Assembly: GCA_946625485.1 (NCBI GenBank)
Contig: CAMOTB010000011.1
Span: 1-36,118 of the forward strand
Direction of reading: 5' to 3'
DNA from: an uncultured Bacteroidales bacterium
GTDB taxonomy: Bacteria; Bacteroidota; Bacteroidia; Bacteroidales; UBA932
DNA length: 36,118 nt
In this document: positions 25,910 to 34,727 of the stretch, piece after piece
How positions within the stretch are numbered: the first letter of the stretch is position 1
Layout: each line of letters starts with the position of its first letter
Position numbers and translations under genes: made by a program
The notes under the pieces: model-generated
Told to the model about the DNA's origin: nothing
What the model saw: the letters and a program-made list of their open reading frames with translations, nothing else
Databases searched by the model: none

Positions 25910-26508
25910 CCCTTCCTCAGCGAGTCCACATATTCTTCATGCCACTCCGTAGGCGTTTTCGCCACAAACAGGCGGAAGGCCATATTGAAGGACACGGTCG
26001 TGTGGAAGCCGGACATCATCGCAACCTCTTCCATTCGCAGATGCGGATCCTTTTTCATCAGGTCCAGGGCATACTGGATCCGGTACCAGTTGATGAACTG
26101 CCTGAAGTTTTTCCCGGAATAGTGGTTGATATTCTTGGAGACATACACTTTATTGGAAAAGACCGCTTTGGAGAAACTGTCCAGGTTGAGCTTTTCATCC
26201 AGATACGGCCGCTTGTCTTCCATATAGGATTCGATCCGCTGGAACAGCTCATAACCTCTTTTTCCGGGTTCATCCTGCGAAGCGGGAGTCGCGGATGTCA
26301 CCGTCTCCCCGGGATTGTCCGGAAGGGCTTCTGCCGCCTGGCGGAATACGAGCCAAAGCGTCAGGAAGGTCGTGGTCATTGCAAAGAACGTCAGACAGGC
26401 CAGGCGGAACGAAAAAGAAAAAGAAGAAAACACATCTCCGAAAAAAAGAATTCCACCAATGACTGAAAACAGGGCGCAGAACAAGGTTGCGCTTAATATT
26501 TTTTTCAT
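25906..26508 (-). CDS. Membrane-anchored AraC-type DNA-binding protein
   Basis: A 200-residue protein. Two N-terminal hydrophobic segments (about 4-24 and 33-56) are joined by a Phe/Ser-rich turn. A Pro/Ser/Thr-rich linker (60-80) leads to an AraC-type double helix-turn-helix (about 90-195): LDEKLNLDSFSKAVFSNKVY, YSGKNFRQFINWYRIQYALDLM and MEEVAMMSGFHTTVSFNMAFRLF. The second helix-turn-helix carries the usual FRxxxGxTPxEW-like end (AKTPTEWHEEY). No sensor domain is present, so it differs from hybrid two-component systems and from cytoplasmic AraC regulators. The likely topology is two membrane helices with the DNA-binding domain inside the cell. The target is unknown. It is alone on its transcript, and its stop overlaps that of the rluA-type gene. 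Confidence 0.85.
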   Translation of the reverse strand: MKKILSATLFCALFSVIGGILFFGDVFSSFSFSFRLACLTFFAMTTTFLTLWLVFRQAAEALPDNPGETVTSATPASQDEPGKRGYELFQRIESYMEDKRPYLDEKLNLDSFSKAVFSNKVYVSKNINHYSGKNFRQFINWYRIQYALDLMKKDPHLRMEEVAMMSGFHTTVSFNMAFRLFVAKTPTEWHEEYVDSLRKG

Positions 26509-26529
26509 AATTACATAGGTTTTGTGAAT

Positions 26530-26537
26530 GAAAGTTA
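26530..26537 (-). promoter_or_regulatory. Weak promoter candidate for the AraC-type gene
   Basis: Minus-strand TAACTTTC matches 7 of 8 bases of TAnnTTTG, about 22 bases before the start codon and just after the upstream terminator's T-run. Confidence 0.25.
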
Positions 26538-26540
26538 ACT

Positions 26541-26576
26541 AAAAAAAAGGCATTGGAGCGTCGCGACTCCAATGCC
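26541..26576 (-). terminator. Rho-independent terminator of the SPOR-leuS-yitT operon
   Basis: Exact 10-bp arms GGCATTGGAG (26549-26558) and CTCCAATGCC (26567-26576) with an 8-base loop, followed on the minus strand by T8 (26541-26548). It is about 30 bases after the stop of the last YitT gene. Confidence 0.88.
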
Positions 26577-26607
26577 GGAAAGCATATTTTTATGTTTTTT
26601 ATAGATT

Positions 26608-27555
26608 TTAATTCTTTTTTTGGGGCCGAGCCAGTTTGATGGTCTCGAATCCCTTGCCATATACGCCCGTCACGGAAGATACAGACAGGAAAGCATCCGG
26701 ATCCACCCTCTTGATCATCTTCAGCAGAAGATTGAGGTCGCTCTTCCGCGTGATGACCATCAACACCTGCATCTCGTTCTGCGTGTACCAGCCTTTTCCC
26801 TCGATGGCCGTGACGCCCCGGTGAAGGTCACGCGTGATCAGGTCCGCGATCTCCTCATATTTGTGGGAAAGGATGAAAACCTGGACGGACTGCTTGGAAC
26901 CGGAAAGGTACAGGTCCAGCACCGTGCTGCAAATCGTGATCAGGATCAAGCCATAGACGACAGTAATGATCTTTTCGGTGAAAGGAACCAGGCCGCCAGC
27001 CGGCGTATAAGACGGGACCAGCAAGGAGGACAGAATGATCACGACATCCATCGAGAGGATCATCCGCCCGGGAGATACGTTACGGTATTTGTTGACTATC
27101 AACGCGATGATATCCGTACCGCCCGTACTGCCGCCCTGGGAAATCGTCATCCCGATACCGACTCCGGCCATGATGCCGCCGATGATGACGCACATCAGCT
27201 TGCCATTGTCTATCGCCAGCGTCTGAATGATGTCCTGGGGGATGATTTCCTGGAAAAGGTTGAGCCCGACGGAAGCGAGGAAGATGGCATAGACCGTCTT
27301 GGCCCCGAAAGATTTGCCCAGCAGGAACAAGGCGGCGATCAGCAGCACCACATTGATCGCGAAATAGGAATAACCGATCTTGAACGCCCCACCTGTCGCA
27401 TACTGAATGATGGAAGCCAGGCCGGTCACTCCGCCGCCGACCAGATTGTTCGGTACCAGGAAGATGGTCCAGCCGAGCACGTAGCTCAGGATGCCGACGG
27501 TGATCAGCAGATACTCCTTAAAGGCGCCCCACACCTTTTTGCCATTTACAGTCAT
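26608..27555 (-). CDS. YitT-family membrane protein (copy 1)
   Basis: A 315-residue protein. The N-terminal 210 residues form five or six membrane helices with the YitT landmarks GWTIFLVPNNLVGGGVTGLASI and GGSTGGTDIIALIVNKYR. The soluble C-terminal domain (about 220-310) is DUF2179-like: VQVFILSHKYEEIADLITRDLHRGVT and GWYTQNEMQVLMVITRK. The family's transport or signalling role is not settled. It starts 1 base after a paralogue's stop and is followed by a strong terminator, so it closes the operon. Confidence 0.9.
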   Translation of the reverse strand: MTVNGKKVWGAFKEYLLITVGILSYVLGWTIFLVPNNLVGGGVTGLASIIQYATGGAFKIGYSYFAINVVLLIAALFLLGKSFGAKTVYAIFLASVGLNLFQEIIPQDIIQTLAIDNGKLMCVIIGGIMAGVGIGMTISQGGSTGGTDIIALIVNKYRNVSPGRMILSMDVVIILSSLLVPSYTPAGGLVPFTEKIITVVYGLILITICSTVLDLYLSGSKQSVQVFILSHKYEEIADLITRDLHRGVTAIEGKGWYTQNEMQVLMVITRKSDLNLLLKMIKRVDPDAFLSVSSVTGVYGKGFETIKLARPQKKN

Positions 27556-27556
27556 A

Positions 27557-28489
27557 TTACTTTTTGTTTTTCTTGCTCAGGTTGAGTCCGGTCTTGATCT
27601 CCTCGAACCCTTCTCCATACACATTGCTCGCAGGCGTGATGGAGATGAAGGCCGTCTTGTCCAGTTCCTTGATCTTCCGGGTCACCTCGTGGACCTCCTT
27701 CTGGCGCATGACGATCAACAGGACCTTTTTCTCCTGCTGCGTGTACCATCCCATCGCCTGGATCGCGGTAACGCCCCGCTCCAGGTCATGGATGATATAG
27801 TCTGCGATCTCTTCGTATTGGTTGGAGAACACCATGACCTGTACCACGGAACGGCCGCCGATCAGGACGGCATCCACGACCGGTGCGGAGATCAGGACCA
27901 TGATAAAGCCGTAGATCAGGTCCGCGAAAGAACGGTCCGGCAACAGGAGCATGGACATGACGATCACGAAATCGGTCAGCAGGAAAAACCGGCCGGGAGA
28001 AATCGGCCAGAACTTGTTGACCATCAAGGCAAGGATGTCACTCCCGCCGGTACTGCCCCCGTGGCGGAAAATCACTCCCAGCCCGACGCCTTCCAGCAAG
28101 CCGGCGATCGCCGGGATCATGATCTTCTCCGGCACATACAGGAAACGGCCTTCGACGCTGTGCGCTTCCGGAATGAGCGACATGACCTGGAAAAAGACCG
28201 TCGCCATGCCGATGCAATAAATGGTCTTGAACCCGAAGCGGGCTCCCATCACGGCAAAGGCGATCAGCAGCAGGATCACATTGAAGGCCGCATACAGGAA
28301 GGACACTTTCAACCGGCCTCCGGTGGCATACTGAATCACGGTACAAAGACCCGTCAGGCCGCCGCTGGACATATCGTTGGGGATCATGAAGAGTTCCCAG
28401 GAAGCGCAATACAAGATCACGCCCAAGGTCATCATCACATAATCACCCAAGGTAGCGAGAAGATTTTCACGGTTCAATTTCAGACTCAT
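27557..28489 (-). CDS. YitT-family membrane protein (copy 2)
   Basis: A 310-residue paralogue of the adjacent copy, with the same two-part layout: membrane region with [23 protein letters not shown] (in part) and [18 protein letters not shown], then a DUF2179-like domain with [18 protein letters not shown] and [17 protein letters not shown]. The Met start shares ATGA with the leuS stop, implying translational coupling. The two copies share many motifs in register and probably arose by tandem duplication; a heteromeric complex is possible. Function is not established for the family. Confidence 0.9.
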   Translation of the reverse strand: MSLKLNRENLLATLGDYVMMTLGVILYCASWELFMIPNDMSSGGLTGLCTVIQYATGGRLKVSFLYAAFNVILLLIAFAVMGARFGFKTIYCIGMATVFFQVMSLIPEAHSVEGRFLYVPEKIMIPAIAGLLEGVGLGVIFRHGGSTGGSDILALMVNKFWPISPGRFFLLTDFVIVMSMLLLPDRSFADLIYGFIMVLISAPVVDAVLIGGRSVVQVMVFSNQYEEIADYIIHDLERGVTAIQAMGWYTQQEKKVLLIVMRQKEVHEVTRKIKELDKTAFISITPASNVYGEGFEEIKTGLNLSKKNKK

Positions 28490-31221
28490 CTCACGACGAT
28501 ATTAACGATCTTACCCGGCACGACAATCACCTTGACGATGGACTGCCCGCCCACATACTTCGCGGTCTGTTCCATTTCACGCACCTTGGCCTCCACCTCG
28601 GCACGGTCCATCGACTTCGGCAGATCCACCGTGAAGCGGGTCTTTCCGTTGAAGGAGACGGCGTAAGTGCAGGAGTCTTCCACCGTATAGGCCTCGACAT
28701 ATTCGGGGAAACGGGCGTCGGATACGCTGCAAGTGTTCCCGAGCGCGTGCCAGAGTTCCTCGGCGACGTGCGGGGCGAAAGGACTGAGCAGGACCGTCAT
28801 CGGCTCCAGGATCTCGCGCTTGGAGCACTTCAGGGAGGTCAGGTCGTTGACCGCGATCATGAAGGCGCTGATCGTCGTATTGAAGGAGAAGGACTCGATG
28901 TCCGCCTGCTCCTTGCCGATCAGGCGATGGAGCACCTTCAACTCGGCCGGAGTCGCTTTTTCGTCCGTGACCAGCCACTGGTCCCGGTCGTAGAAGAGAC
29001 GCCAGAATTTCTTCAGGAAACGGTTGACGCCGTCGATGCCCTTCGTGTCCCAGGGTTTGGACTGCTCCAAAGGTCCGAGGAACATCTCATACAGGCGAAG
29101 GGTGTCAGCACCGTAGGTGTCGCAGATGACATCGGGATTGACGACATTGAACATGCTCTTGCTCATCTTCTCGACGGCCCATCCGCAGATGTATTCGCCA
29201 TCCTCGAGGACGAACTGCGCATCGGCGAACTCCGGACGCCAGGCCTTGAACGCCTCCAGGTCCAGCCGGTCGTTGCGGACAAGATTGATGTCCACGTGGA
29301 TTTCGGTCGTCTCATACCGGTCCTTCAGGCCCAGGGAGACGAAGGTATTGGTCCCGACGATGCGGTAGACGAAGTTGGAACGGCCCTGGATCATGCCCTG
29401 GTTGATCAGTTTCTGGAAGGGTTCATCCTCACAGACATAGCCGAGATCATAGAGGAACTTGTTCCAGAAACGGGAATAGATCAGATGGCCGGTGGCATGT
29501 TCCGTACCGCCGATATACAGGTCCACGTTGCGCCAGTATTCATCCGCCTCACGGCTCACCAGCGCCTGGTCGTTGCGCGGATCCATGTAACGGAGGTAGT
29601 AGGCGCTCGAGCCGGCAAATCCGGGCATGGTGCTCTTTTCCAACGGATAACCGTGCCAGGTCCAATCCTTGGCGCGGGCAAGCGGCGGTTCGCCGTCCGG
29701 CGAAGGCTTGTAGGAATCAATCTCAGGCAGGGTCAGCGGCAGTTCCGACTCCGGAACCGGGCAAGGAATCCCGTCCTTGTAATAGATCGGGAAAGGTTCG
29801 CCCCAATAACGCTGGCGGCTGAAAATGGCATCACGCAGCCGGTAATTGGTCTTGCGGCGGCCGAGCCCGTGTGCTTCCACGTAATCCTTGGCCGCTTCGA
29901 TGGCCTCCTTGACCTGCATGCCGTTGAGGAAACCGGAATTGCACATCACGCCTTCCTTGGCATCGAAGCTCTGCTCTGAGACGTCGCAGCCCTCGATCAG
30001 CGGAATGATCGGGAGGTCAAACTTCCTGGCAAAGGCATAGTCGCGGCTGTCATGGGCCGGAACAGCCATGATGGCACCGGTTCCATAGCCGGCCAGGACA
30101 TATTCGGAGATCCAGATGGGGATCTGCTCACCGGTGAGCGGGTTGATCCCGTACGATCCGGCAAAGACGCCGGTGACCGTCCGCGTTTCGGCGATGCGCT
30201 CGCGTTCCGTCTTCTTCTTGACTTCCTTGATGTAAGCGGCAACAGCCTCCTTCCGGTCGGCAGCCGTCAGTTCGTCGACCAGCTCGCTTTCCGGGGCCAG
30301 CACCATGAACGTCACGCCAAACACGGTATCGGCACGGGTCGTGAAAATCGTAATGGGCTTCCGCCTTCCGTCACAGATCGTATCGAACACCATCTCGGTG
30401 CCTTCGGACTTGCCGATCCAGTTGCGCTGCATTTCCTTGAGCGAATCCGTCCAGTCCAGCCTGTCCAGGGAATCCAAGAGACGGGAAGCATAGGCGGAGA
30501 CGCGCAACTGCCACTGTGTCATCTTTTTCTGCTCGACCGGATAACCGCCACGCACGGACAGGCCATCCTTCACCTCGTCGTTCGCCAGCACCGTACCCAG
30601 CCCTTCACACCAGTTGACGGAAGTCTCGCCCTGATAGGCAATCCGGTAATTCATCAGGATATCGGACTTTTCTTTCTCCGTGGCAGCAGCCCAGCGCTCC
30701 GGCGTGACATCCTCATAGCCGGATGTTTCGAAGCGGGCAACCAGCTCGGAGATCGGACGGGCTTTGTCCTGCTCCGGATCATACCAGCTGTCGAACATCT
30801 TGAGGAAAGCCCACTGCGTCCATTTGTAATAGCCCGGATCACAGGTACGTACCTCGCGGTCCCAGTCATAGGAAAAGCCGATCCGGTCCAGCTGGCTGCG
30901 GTAGCGGTTGATGTTCTGCGTCGTCGTCACTTCCGGATGCTGTCCGGTCTGGATGGCATACTGCTCGGCCGGGAGGCCGAAAGCGTCGTACCCCATCGGA
31001 TGCAGGACATTGAAGCCGCACAGCCGCTTATAGCGGGAAAATATGTCACTGGCAATGTAGCCCAGGGGATGGCCAACGTGCAGTCCGGCCCCGGACGGAT
31101 AAGGGAACATGTCCAGGACATAGAATTTCGGCTTATCCTTGTCAATTACCGCTTTGAAGGTACGGTCAGCGACCCAGCGGGCCTGCCACTTGCTTTCAAT
31201 CTCTTTGAAATTGTACTCCAT
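28486..31221 (-). CDS. leuS: Leucyl-tRNA synthetase
   Basis: A 911-residue class I synthetase. It charges tRNA-Leu in the cytoplasm. The HIGH motif appears as HVGH (48-51) in [21 protein letters not shown] lies near residue 685 ([14 protein letters not shown]). The CP1 editing domain is complete by its landmarks ([14 protein letters not shown] and [20 protein letters not shown], the latter with the editing Asp). The zinc-region and insertion segments ([16 protein letters not shown]) fit the Bacteroidota form. It starts 7 bases after the M28-like gene and overlaps the next gene by 4. An essential synthetase lies between envelope-protein genes in one transcript. Confidence 0.98.
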   Translation of the reverse strand: MEYNFKEIESKWQARWVADRTFKAVIDKDKPKFYVLDMFPYPSGAGLHVGHPLGYIASDIFSRYKRLCGFNVLHPMGYDAFGLPAEQYAIQTGQHPEVTTTQNINRYRSQLDRIGFSYDWDREVRTCDPGYYKWTQWAFLKMFDSWYDPEQDKARPISELVARFETSGYEDVTPERWAAATEKEKSDILMNYRIAYQGETSVNWCEGLGTVLANDEVKDGLSVRGGYPVEQKKMTQWQLRVSAYASRLLDSLDRLDWTDSLKEMQRNWIGKSEGTEMVFDTICDGRRKPITIFTTRADTVFGVTFMVLAPESELVDELTAADRKEAVAAYIKEVKKKTERERIAETRTVTGVFAGSYGINPLTGEQIPIWISEYVLAGYGTGAIMAVPAHDSRDYAFARKFDLPIIPLIEGCDVSEQSFDAKEGVMCNSGFLNGMQVKEAIEAAKDYVEAHGLGRRKTNYRLRDAIFSRQRYWGEPFPIYYKDGIPCPVPESELPLTLPEIDSYKPSPDGEPPLARAKDWTWHGYPLEKSTMPGFAGSSAYYLRYMDPRNDQALVSREADEYWRNVDLYIGGTEHATGHLIYSRFWNKFLYDLGYVCEDEPFQKLINQGMIQGRSNFVYRIVGTNTFVSLGLKDRYETTEIHVDINLVRNDRLDLEAFKAWRPEFADAQFVLEDGEYICGWAVEKMSKSMFNVVNPDVICDTYGADTLRLYEMFLGPLEQSKPWDTKGIDGVNRFLKKFWRLFYDRDQWLVTDEKATPAELKVLHRLIGKEQADIESFSFNTTISAFMIAVNDLTSLKCSKREILEPMTVLLSPFAPHVAEELWHALGNTCSVSDARFPEYVEAYTVEDSCTYAVSFNGKTRFTVDLPKSMDRAEVEAKVREMEQTAKYVGGQSIVKVIVVPGKIVNIVVR

Positions 31222-31227
31222 GAATCT

Positions 31228-32559
31228 TTATCTTTTGTTTTTCTTCTTTTCCAGACGGAACTCCACGTACAGGGAGATTTCGGCTCTCACTTTCTTGCCC
31301 CGGACGAGCCCCGGCTTCCAGGCCGGAGAGGCCGAAATCACCCGTACGGCCTCTGCATCCAGCAGTTCATCGACGCCCTTGAGGACTTTCACGTCCGTGA
31401 CCTTGCCCGATTCGTCGATGACGAAATCCACCAGCACCCGGCCCTGGATACCGTTCCGGACAGCTTCTTCAGGATAGCGAAGGTACTGGTACACCCATTT
31501 CTCCAGGAAGACCCGGGGATCATTGCTGCCGAGGAAAGAGGGCCGGCGGTCGCAGTCGTAGTACGGAATAACCGCCGCTCCGGATGAGCCCCGCTTGCGG
31601 ACCTCCGAGTCCACGTTGAAGATCGGACGCGGTCCGTTGACCAGCGAGACCGTATAATTGTAAATGTATTCCAGTTCCCGCTCCATGGGCTCATACTCGA
31701 TGATGGACTCCACGTCGCGGTGGATCTGATACTCGGGGAAGCGGCCGGTCGTAAACAGGATGGAAGGGATCTCCTTGTCATAGAAGGAGAGCTGGTCCGA
31801 CACGAACGGCTGCTGGGCCGTAATCTCCGGCAAGACGGGCTGGAGGGTGTTTTCCAGCGTCTGTGCGATGATATTCATGTCCGGATTGGAGAAGGAATAG
31901 GCGTAGAAACCTTCACTGGCCGTCCCCAGCATATCCAGGTCGATCATCGCCTCGATGTTGGCGACATCGGCGAAAGAACGGTTCAGGAAATACCAGGACC
32001 CGGCGAACATCGTCGTGGACGCTCCGAAAGCGGCGAGGATGACGGAACGCCGCAGCATCATCGAATTGGTGCTGAGCATACGGGCCAGCTCGATCAGCAT
32101 CGCGACGCCGGAAGCATTGCCGTTGGCTCCGTTGAATACTACGGTCCGCTTCTCCCCGTCCACCGTCATCGACATCGTGCCCAGGTTGTCCATCCGGGCA
32201 CCGATCACGATGTACTTCTCCCGCAGGTTCTTGTCATATCCGGGAATCAGGCCGATCACGTTGCGCGAGGTCAGCGTATCGCCGGATTCCTGCTTGATAC
32301 CGAACGGATCACCCGCCTCGCCGGAAAGGATGTCCACGCCGTACGACTTGAGCATCTCCGTCACATAGAGGGCCGTCTCTTTCTCGCCCTCCGATCCGGG
32401 TGCACGTCCCTGCATGGACGTGGAAGCGATGTAGGAAATATGCTCTTTCAAGGCGGCGACCGTCTCGGAATCGTTCAAGGTCTCATATCCGCCGCGGAAC
32501 TGGGCAGACAGGGAAAGGCTGGAAAAAGCCAGCAAAGTCAGGAAAAACCAGCGTTTCAT
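31228..32559 (-). CDS. M28-like pseudopeptidase fused to a TonB C-terminal domain
   Basis: A 443-residue protein with a signal peptide (1-19, SLSA-Q). Residues of about 30-305 follow the M28 aminopeptidase fold, with recognisable framework segments: STSMQGRAPGSEGEKET, NVIGLIPG, NASGVAMLIELAR, MIDLDMLG, IPSILFTTG. However the zinc and catalytic positions are changed: the AHxD histidine is Arg122 (GARMDNLG), GADDNASG is GANGNASG (Asn146-Gly147), the Glu-Glu pair is replaced by Ser/Thr (GASTTMFAGS, 179-188), SDH is SDQ (Gln256) and the YHxxxD histidine is Gln278. Asp209 is kept. Residues of about 345-437 are a TonB C-terminal domain (YPEEAVRNGIQGRVLVDFVID; SPAWKPG). Inference: a non-catalytic periplasmic protein, perhaps binding peptide or cell-wall material. 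It shares ATGA with the SPOR gene. Confidence 0.85.
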   Translation of the reverse strand: MKRWFFLTLLAFSSLSLSAQFRGGYETLNDSETVAALKEHISYIASTSMQGRAPGSEGEKETALYVTEMLKSYGVDILSGEAGDPFGIKQESGDTLTSRNVIGLIPGYDKNLREKYIVIGARMDNLGTMSMTVDGEKRTVVFNGANGNASGVAMLIELARMLSTNSMMLRRSVILAAFGASTTMFAGSWYFLNRSFADVANIEAMIDLDMLGTASEGFYAYSFSNPDMNIIAQTLENTLQPVLPEITAQQPFVSDQLSFYDKEIPSILFTTGRFPEYQIHRDVESIIEYEPMERELEYIYNYTVSLVNGPRPIFNVDSEVRKRGSSGAAVIPYYDCDRRPSFLGSNDPRVFLEKWVYQYLRYPEEAVRNGIQGRVLVDFVIDESGKVTDVKVLKGVDELLDAEAVRVISASPAWKPGLVRGKKVRAEISLYVEFRLEKKKNKR

Positions 32560-33113
32560 TCGGCAACGTCCTTGATGAAAATCCAGGCATCCTTGGGACA
32601 GAACTTCTCTTGACGAACCTTCTCGTACGCCGGCTGGAGCTGCCCGAAATCGTTGGTCGGGCAGATGCCGACCACGGCATTGACCCCTCGCTTATAATGC
32701 AGGACGGCAGGCTCGTATCCGGCCTCTTTCAGCCGGGCAGAGAAGGCCTCCGCATTGCCCGGCTGGCTGAAACCGGCCAGGATGATACAGTAGCGGTAAG
32801 GGAAATCCTCCGCATTCAAGCCCGGCAGGGACCGGGAATGGAGGCGCGTAACCTTGGCCGCGTTGAAAAACTCCTCCGCCGCGGCAGAGTCCGCTATGTG
32901 CTTTTCGGCGGCAAGGATCGAATCCCGGACGAAACGTTCCCGTTCCCGGGCCTGCTGGTCAGCGATATCCTGCGCGACCAGCGCTTCCCGTTTCGCCTCC
33001 AGCTCGGACGAAGTCGGGCGTCCGGCGATCACCCGGAAAAAGTCGCACCCGGTAACGCCCAGCACAAGGGCGGCGGACAAACATAGGATCATGATTCTCC
33101 TCATACCTGACAT
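32556..33113 (-). CDS. SPOR-domain lipoprotein
   Basis: A 185-residue protein (ATG 33113), or 182 residues from ATG 33104. The lipoprotein signal is MRRIMILCLSAALVLGVTGC. A charged, Ala/Glu/Arg-rich helix, likely coiled-coil (about 35-80), is followed by a C-terminal SPOR-like domain (about 105-180: YRYCIILAGFSQPGNAEAFSARL, shown in part, then GYEPAVLHYKRGVNAVVGICPT). SPOR domains bind denuded peptidoglycan at division sites, so a role in the cell envelope or division is likely. It is the first gene of the operon; the promoter box lies about 17 bases upstream, and its stop is coupled to the M28-like gene. Confidence 0.82.
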   Translation of the reverse strand: MSGMRRIMILCLSAALVLGVTGCDFFRVIAGRPTSSELEAKREALVAQDIADQQARERERFVRDSILAAEKHIADSAAAEEFFNAAKVTRLHSRSLPGLNAEDFPYRYCIILAGFSQPGNAEAFSARLKEAGYEPAVLHYKRGVNAVVGICPTNDFGQLQPAYEKVRQEKFCPKDAWIFIKDVAE

Positions 33114-33129
33114 TTCTATTGATAACTTG

Positions 33130-33137
33130 CAAAGTTA
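33130..33137 (-). promoter_or_regulatory. Promoter -7 box of the SPOR-leuS operon
   Basis: Minus-strand TAACTTTG, a full TAnnTTTG match. Predicted transcription start near 33123, ten bases before the first start codon. Confidence 0.6.
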
Positions 33138-33144
33138 ATGAATA

Positions 33145-33179
33145 ATCCGTGACAAAAAAATCCTATCTTTGTCACGGAT
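33145..33179. repeat. 12-bp perfect inverted repeat between phoH and the SPOR operon
   Basis: Arms ATCCGTGACAAA (33145-33156) and TTTGTCACGGAT (33168-33179) with an 11-base spacer. The right arm ends on the base before the phoH ATG and contains half of its -7 box. The left arm lies at about -22 to -33 of the opposing promoter. It could be an operator for both directions or an RNA hairpin at the phoH start. Confidence 0.75.
33164..33171 (+). promoter_or_regulatory. Promoter -7 box of phoH
   Basis: TATCTTTG, a full TAnnTTTG match, 9 bases before the ATG at 33180. The mRNA would be leaderless or nearly so. Confidence 0.6.
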
Positions 33180-34127
33180 ATGAGGAAAACCATCAGACTG
33201 GAAGCCATCGACCCCGTCGAAATCTACGGAGCGGGCAACAAAATACTGGAAGAGTTCTGCACTTATTTTCCGGGACTTAAGGTCGTGGCGCGCGGCGACA
33301 CGATCGTCCTGGACGGTAAAGACACGCAGATCGAAGAGTTCGAGACCCGCCTGGCCGAGCTCATCGAGCGCCGCCATCACAAGATGAACCTGACCGTCTT
33401 CGATGTCGAAGACATCTTCGACGGGGAGAATTCCCCGGACAAGTTCCGCCTCAACGGCGAGGCCGTCATCGTCCACAGCACCGACGGCAAGCCCATCAAA
33501 GCCCGCAACCTGACCCAGCAGGAAATGGTCAAAGCCTATTTCGACAATGACCTGGTCTTCGCCATCGGGCCGGCCGGTACGGGAAAGACCTACGTCGCAA
33601 TCGCGCTGGCTGTCAGGGCTTTGAAGAACCGGGAAATCAAGCGCATCATCCTCACCCGCCCGGCCGTCGAAGCCGGCGAACGCCTGGGATTCCTGCCCGG
33701 AGACCTCAAGGACAAGCTGGACCCCTACCTGCAGCCGCTCTATGATGCGCTGGGAGACATGATCCCGGCCCGCAAACTGCAGGAATTCATGGCCGAAGGA
33801 ACCATCCAGATCGCTCCCCTCGCCTATATGCGCGGACGGACGCTGGACCGGGCTTGCGTCATTCTGGACGAGGCCCAGAACACCAACCTGGGACAGTTGA
33901 AAATGTTCCTGACCCGTATGGGCGCCAACGCCAAGTTCATCGTCACCGGAGATGCCAGCCAGGTGGACCTGCCCCGCAAGGAAGACTCCGGACTGCTGAA
34001 AGGCATCACCCTGCTGGAAGGGATCAAAGGCATTGCGACCATCCGTTTCACCAACGCCGACATCGTGCGTCATCCGCTGGTCACCAAGATTGTCAAGGCC
34101 TTCGACAAAAGCGAAGAAAACGCTTAA
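33180..34127 (+). CDS. phoH: PhoH-family ATPase
   Basis: A 315-residue cytoplasmic ATPase of the PhoH/YbeZ group. An N-terminal region (1-110) precedes the P-loop ATPase: Walker A GPAGTGKT at 130-137, RPAVEAGERLGFLPGD near 160-175, and Walker B VILDEAQN at 227-234. The sensor-like FIVTGDASQVDLP follows. The family is tied to RNA metabolism and ribosome maturation in other bacteria (usually beside ybeY), but no ybeY gene is seen here. It begins at the edge of a 12-bp inverted repeat, and its stop shares TTAA with that of the convergent Clp-N gene. Confidence 0.95.
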   Translation: MRKTIRLEAIDPVEIYGAGNKILEEFCTYFPGLKVVARGDTIVLDGKDTQIEEFETRLAELIERRHHKMNLTVFDVEDIFDGENSPDKFRLNGEAVIVHSTDGKPIKARNLTQQEMVKAYFDNDLVFAIGPAGTGKTYVAIALAVRALKNREIKRIILTRPAVEAGERLGFLPGDLKDKLDPYLQPLYDALGDMIPARKLQEFMAEGTIQIAPLAYMRGRTLDRACVILDEAQNTNLGQLKMFLTRMGANAKFIVTGDASQVDLPRKEDSGLLKGITLLEGIKGIATIRFTNADIVRHPLVTKIVKAFDKSEENA

Positions 34128-34681
34128 CTGGGGACCTTGCCCCCTCCGGACGAAGGGGTGATCAGGACCAGGGAACGGATCTGCGACTCCATCGTTTTCC
34201 GCACCTCCTCTTCCGCCGGCGGCTGCATGGTCGTCGAATAACGCCATCCGTGCTGTTCCAGCCGGCTGATCATGCTGCGCGTATCCACGCCACGGCCGGC
34301 CAGCCAGGGAGCGGAGGCCGTCTCGGCGGCCCGGGACAGGGCCAGCAGCAGATGGAGGGGCTGCACCTCGGCCGTCCCCACTTTCAACGCCTCGAAGGCC
34401 GCCATGTTGATCACATTCTGGGCGCTGCGTCCTACGGACATGCTGTCCCCCGCCGAATACGGGACGCTGTGATCCCGGAACAGGCAGGAATCGATGTAAC
34501 GCTTGAAGGCCGTCAGATCGACCTCCATCTCCTTCAGAAGCAGGCATGCGGCGTTGTCCGCATGGCGTAAGATGCCGAGCATCAGGTGGTCCGCCCCGAT
34601 GGCATAACTCCCCGTACGCATCGCTTCGTCGCGGGCGTACAGGAGGATGGTGTTCAATTCTTCTGAAATCCGGATTTGCAT
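34124..34681 (-). CDS. Stand-alone Clp N-terminal-domain protein
   Basis: A 185-residue protein from ATG 34681; the -7 box at 34697-34704 would place transcription start about 10 bases before it, which excludes the in-frame TTG at 34708. Two Clp-repeat units are visible: ISEELNTILLYARDEAMRTG with IGADHLMLGILRHADNAACLLL, and SAQNVINMAAFEALKVGTAEVQPLHLLLALSR (in part). After about residue 115 there is only a short tail, with no AAA+ module, Walker motifs or ClpP loop. Such N-domains bind substrates or adaptors in ClpA/ClpC. Inference: either a ClpC relic or an adaptor that modulates a Clp machine encoded elsewhere. It is divergent from gyrA and convergent with phoH. Confidence 0.88.
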   Translation of the reverse strand: MQIRISEELNTILLYARDEAMRTGSYAIGADHLMLGILRHADNAACLLLKEMEVDLTAFKRYIDSCLFRDHSVPYSAGDSMSVGRSAQNVINMAAFEALKVGTAEVQPLHLLLALSRAAETASAPWLAGRGVDTRSMISRLEQHGWRYSTTMQPPAEEEVRKTMESQIRSLVLITPSSGGGKVPS

Positions 34682-34696
34682 AAATAAATATTGGTA

Positions 34697-34704
34697 CAAA
34701 AGTA
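34697..34704 (-). promoter_or_regulatory. Promoter -7 box of the Clp-N gene
   Basis: Minus-strand TACTTTTG, a full TAnnTTTG match, about 15 bases before the start codon. No clear -33 element. Confidence 0.5.
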
Positions 34705-34727
34705 GCAAAATAATCGATAATTTTTGC

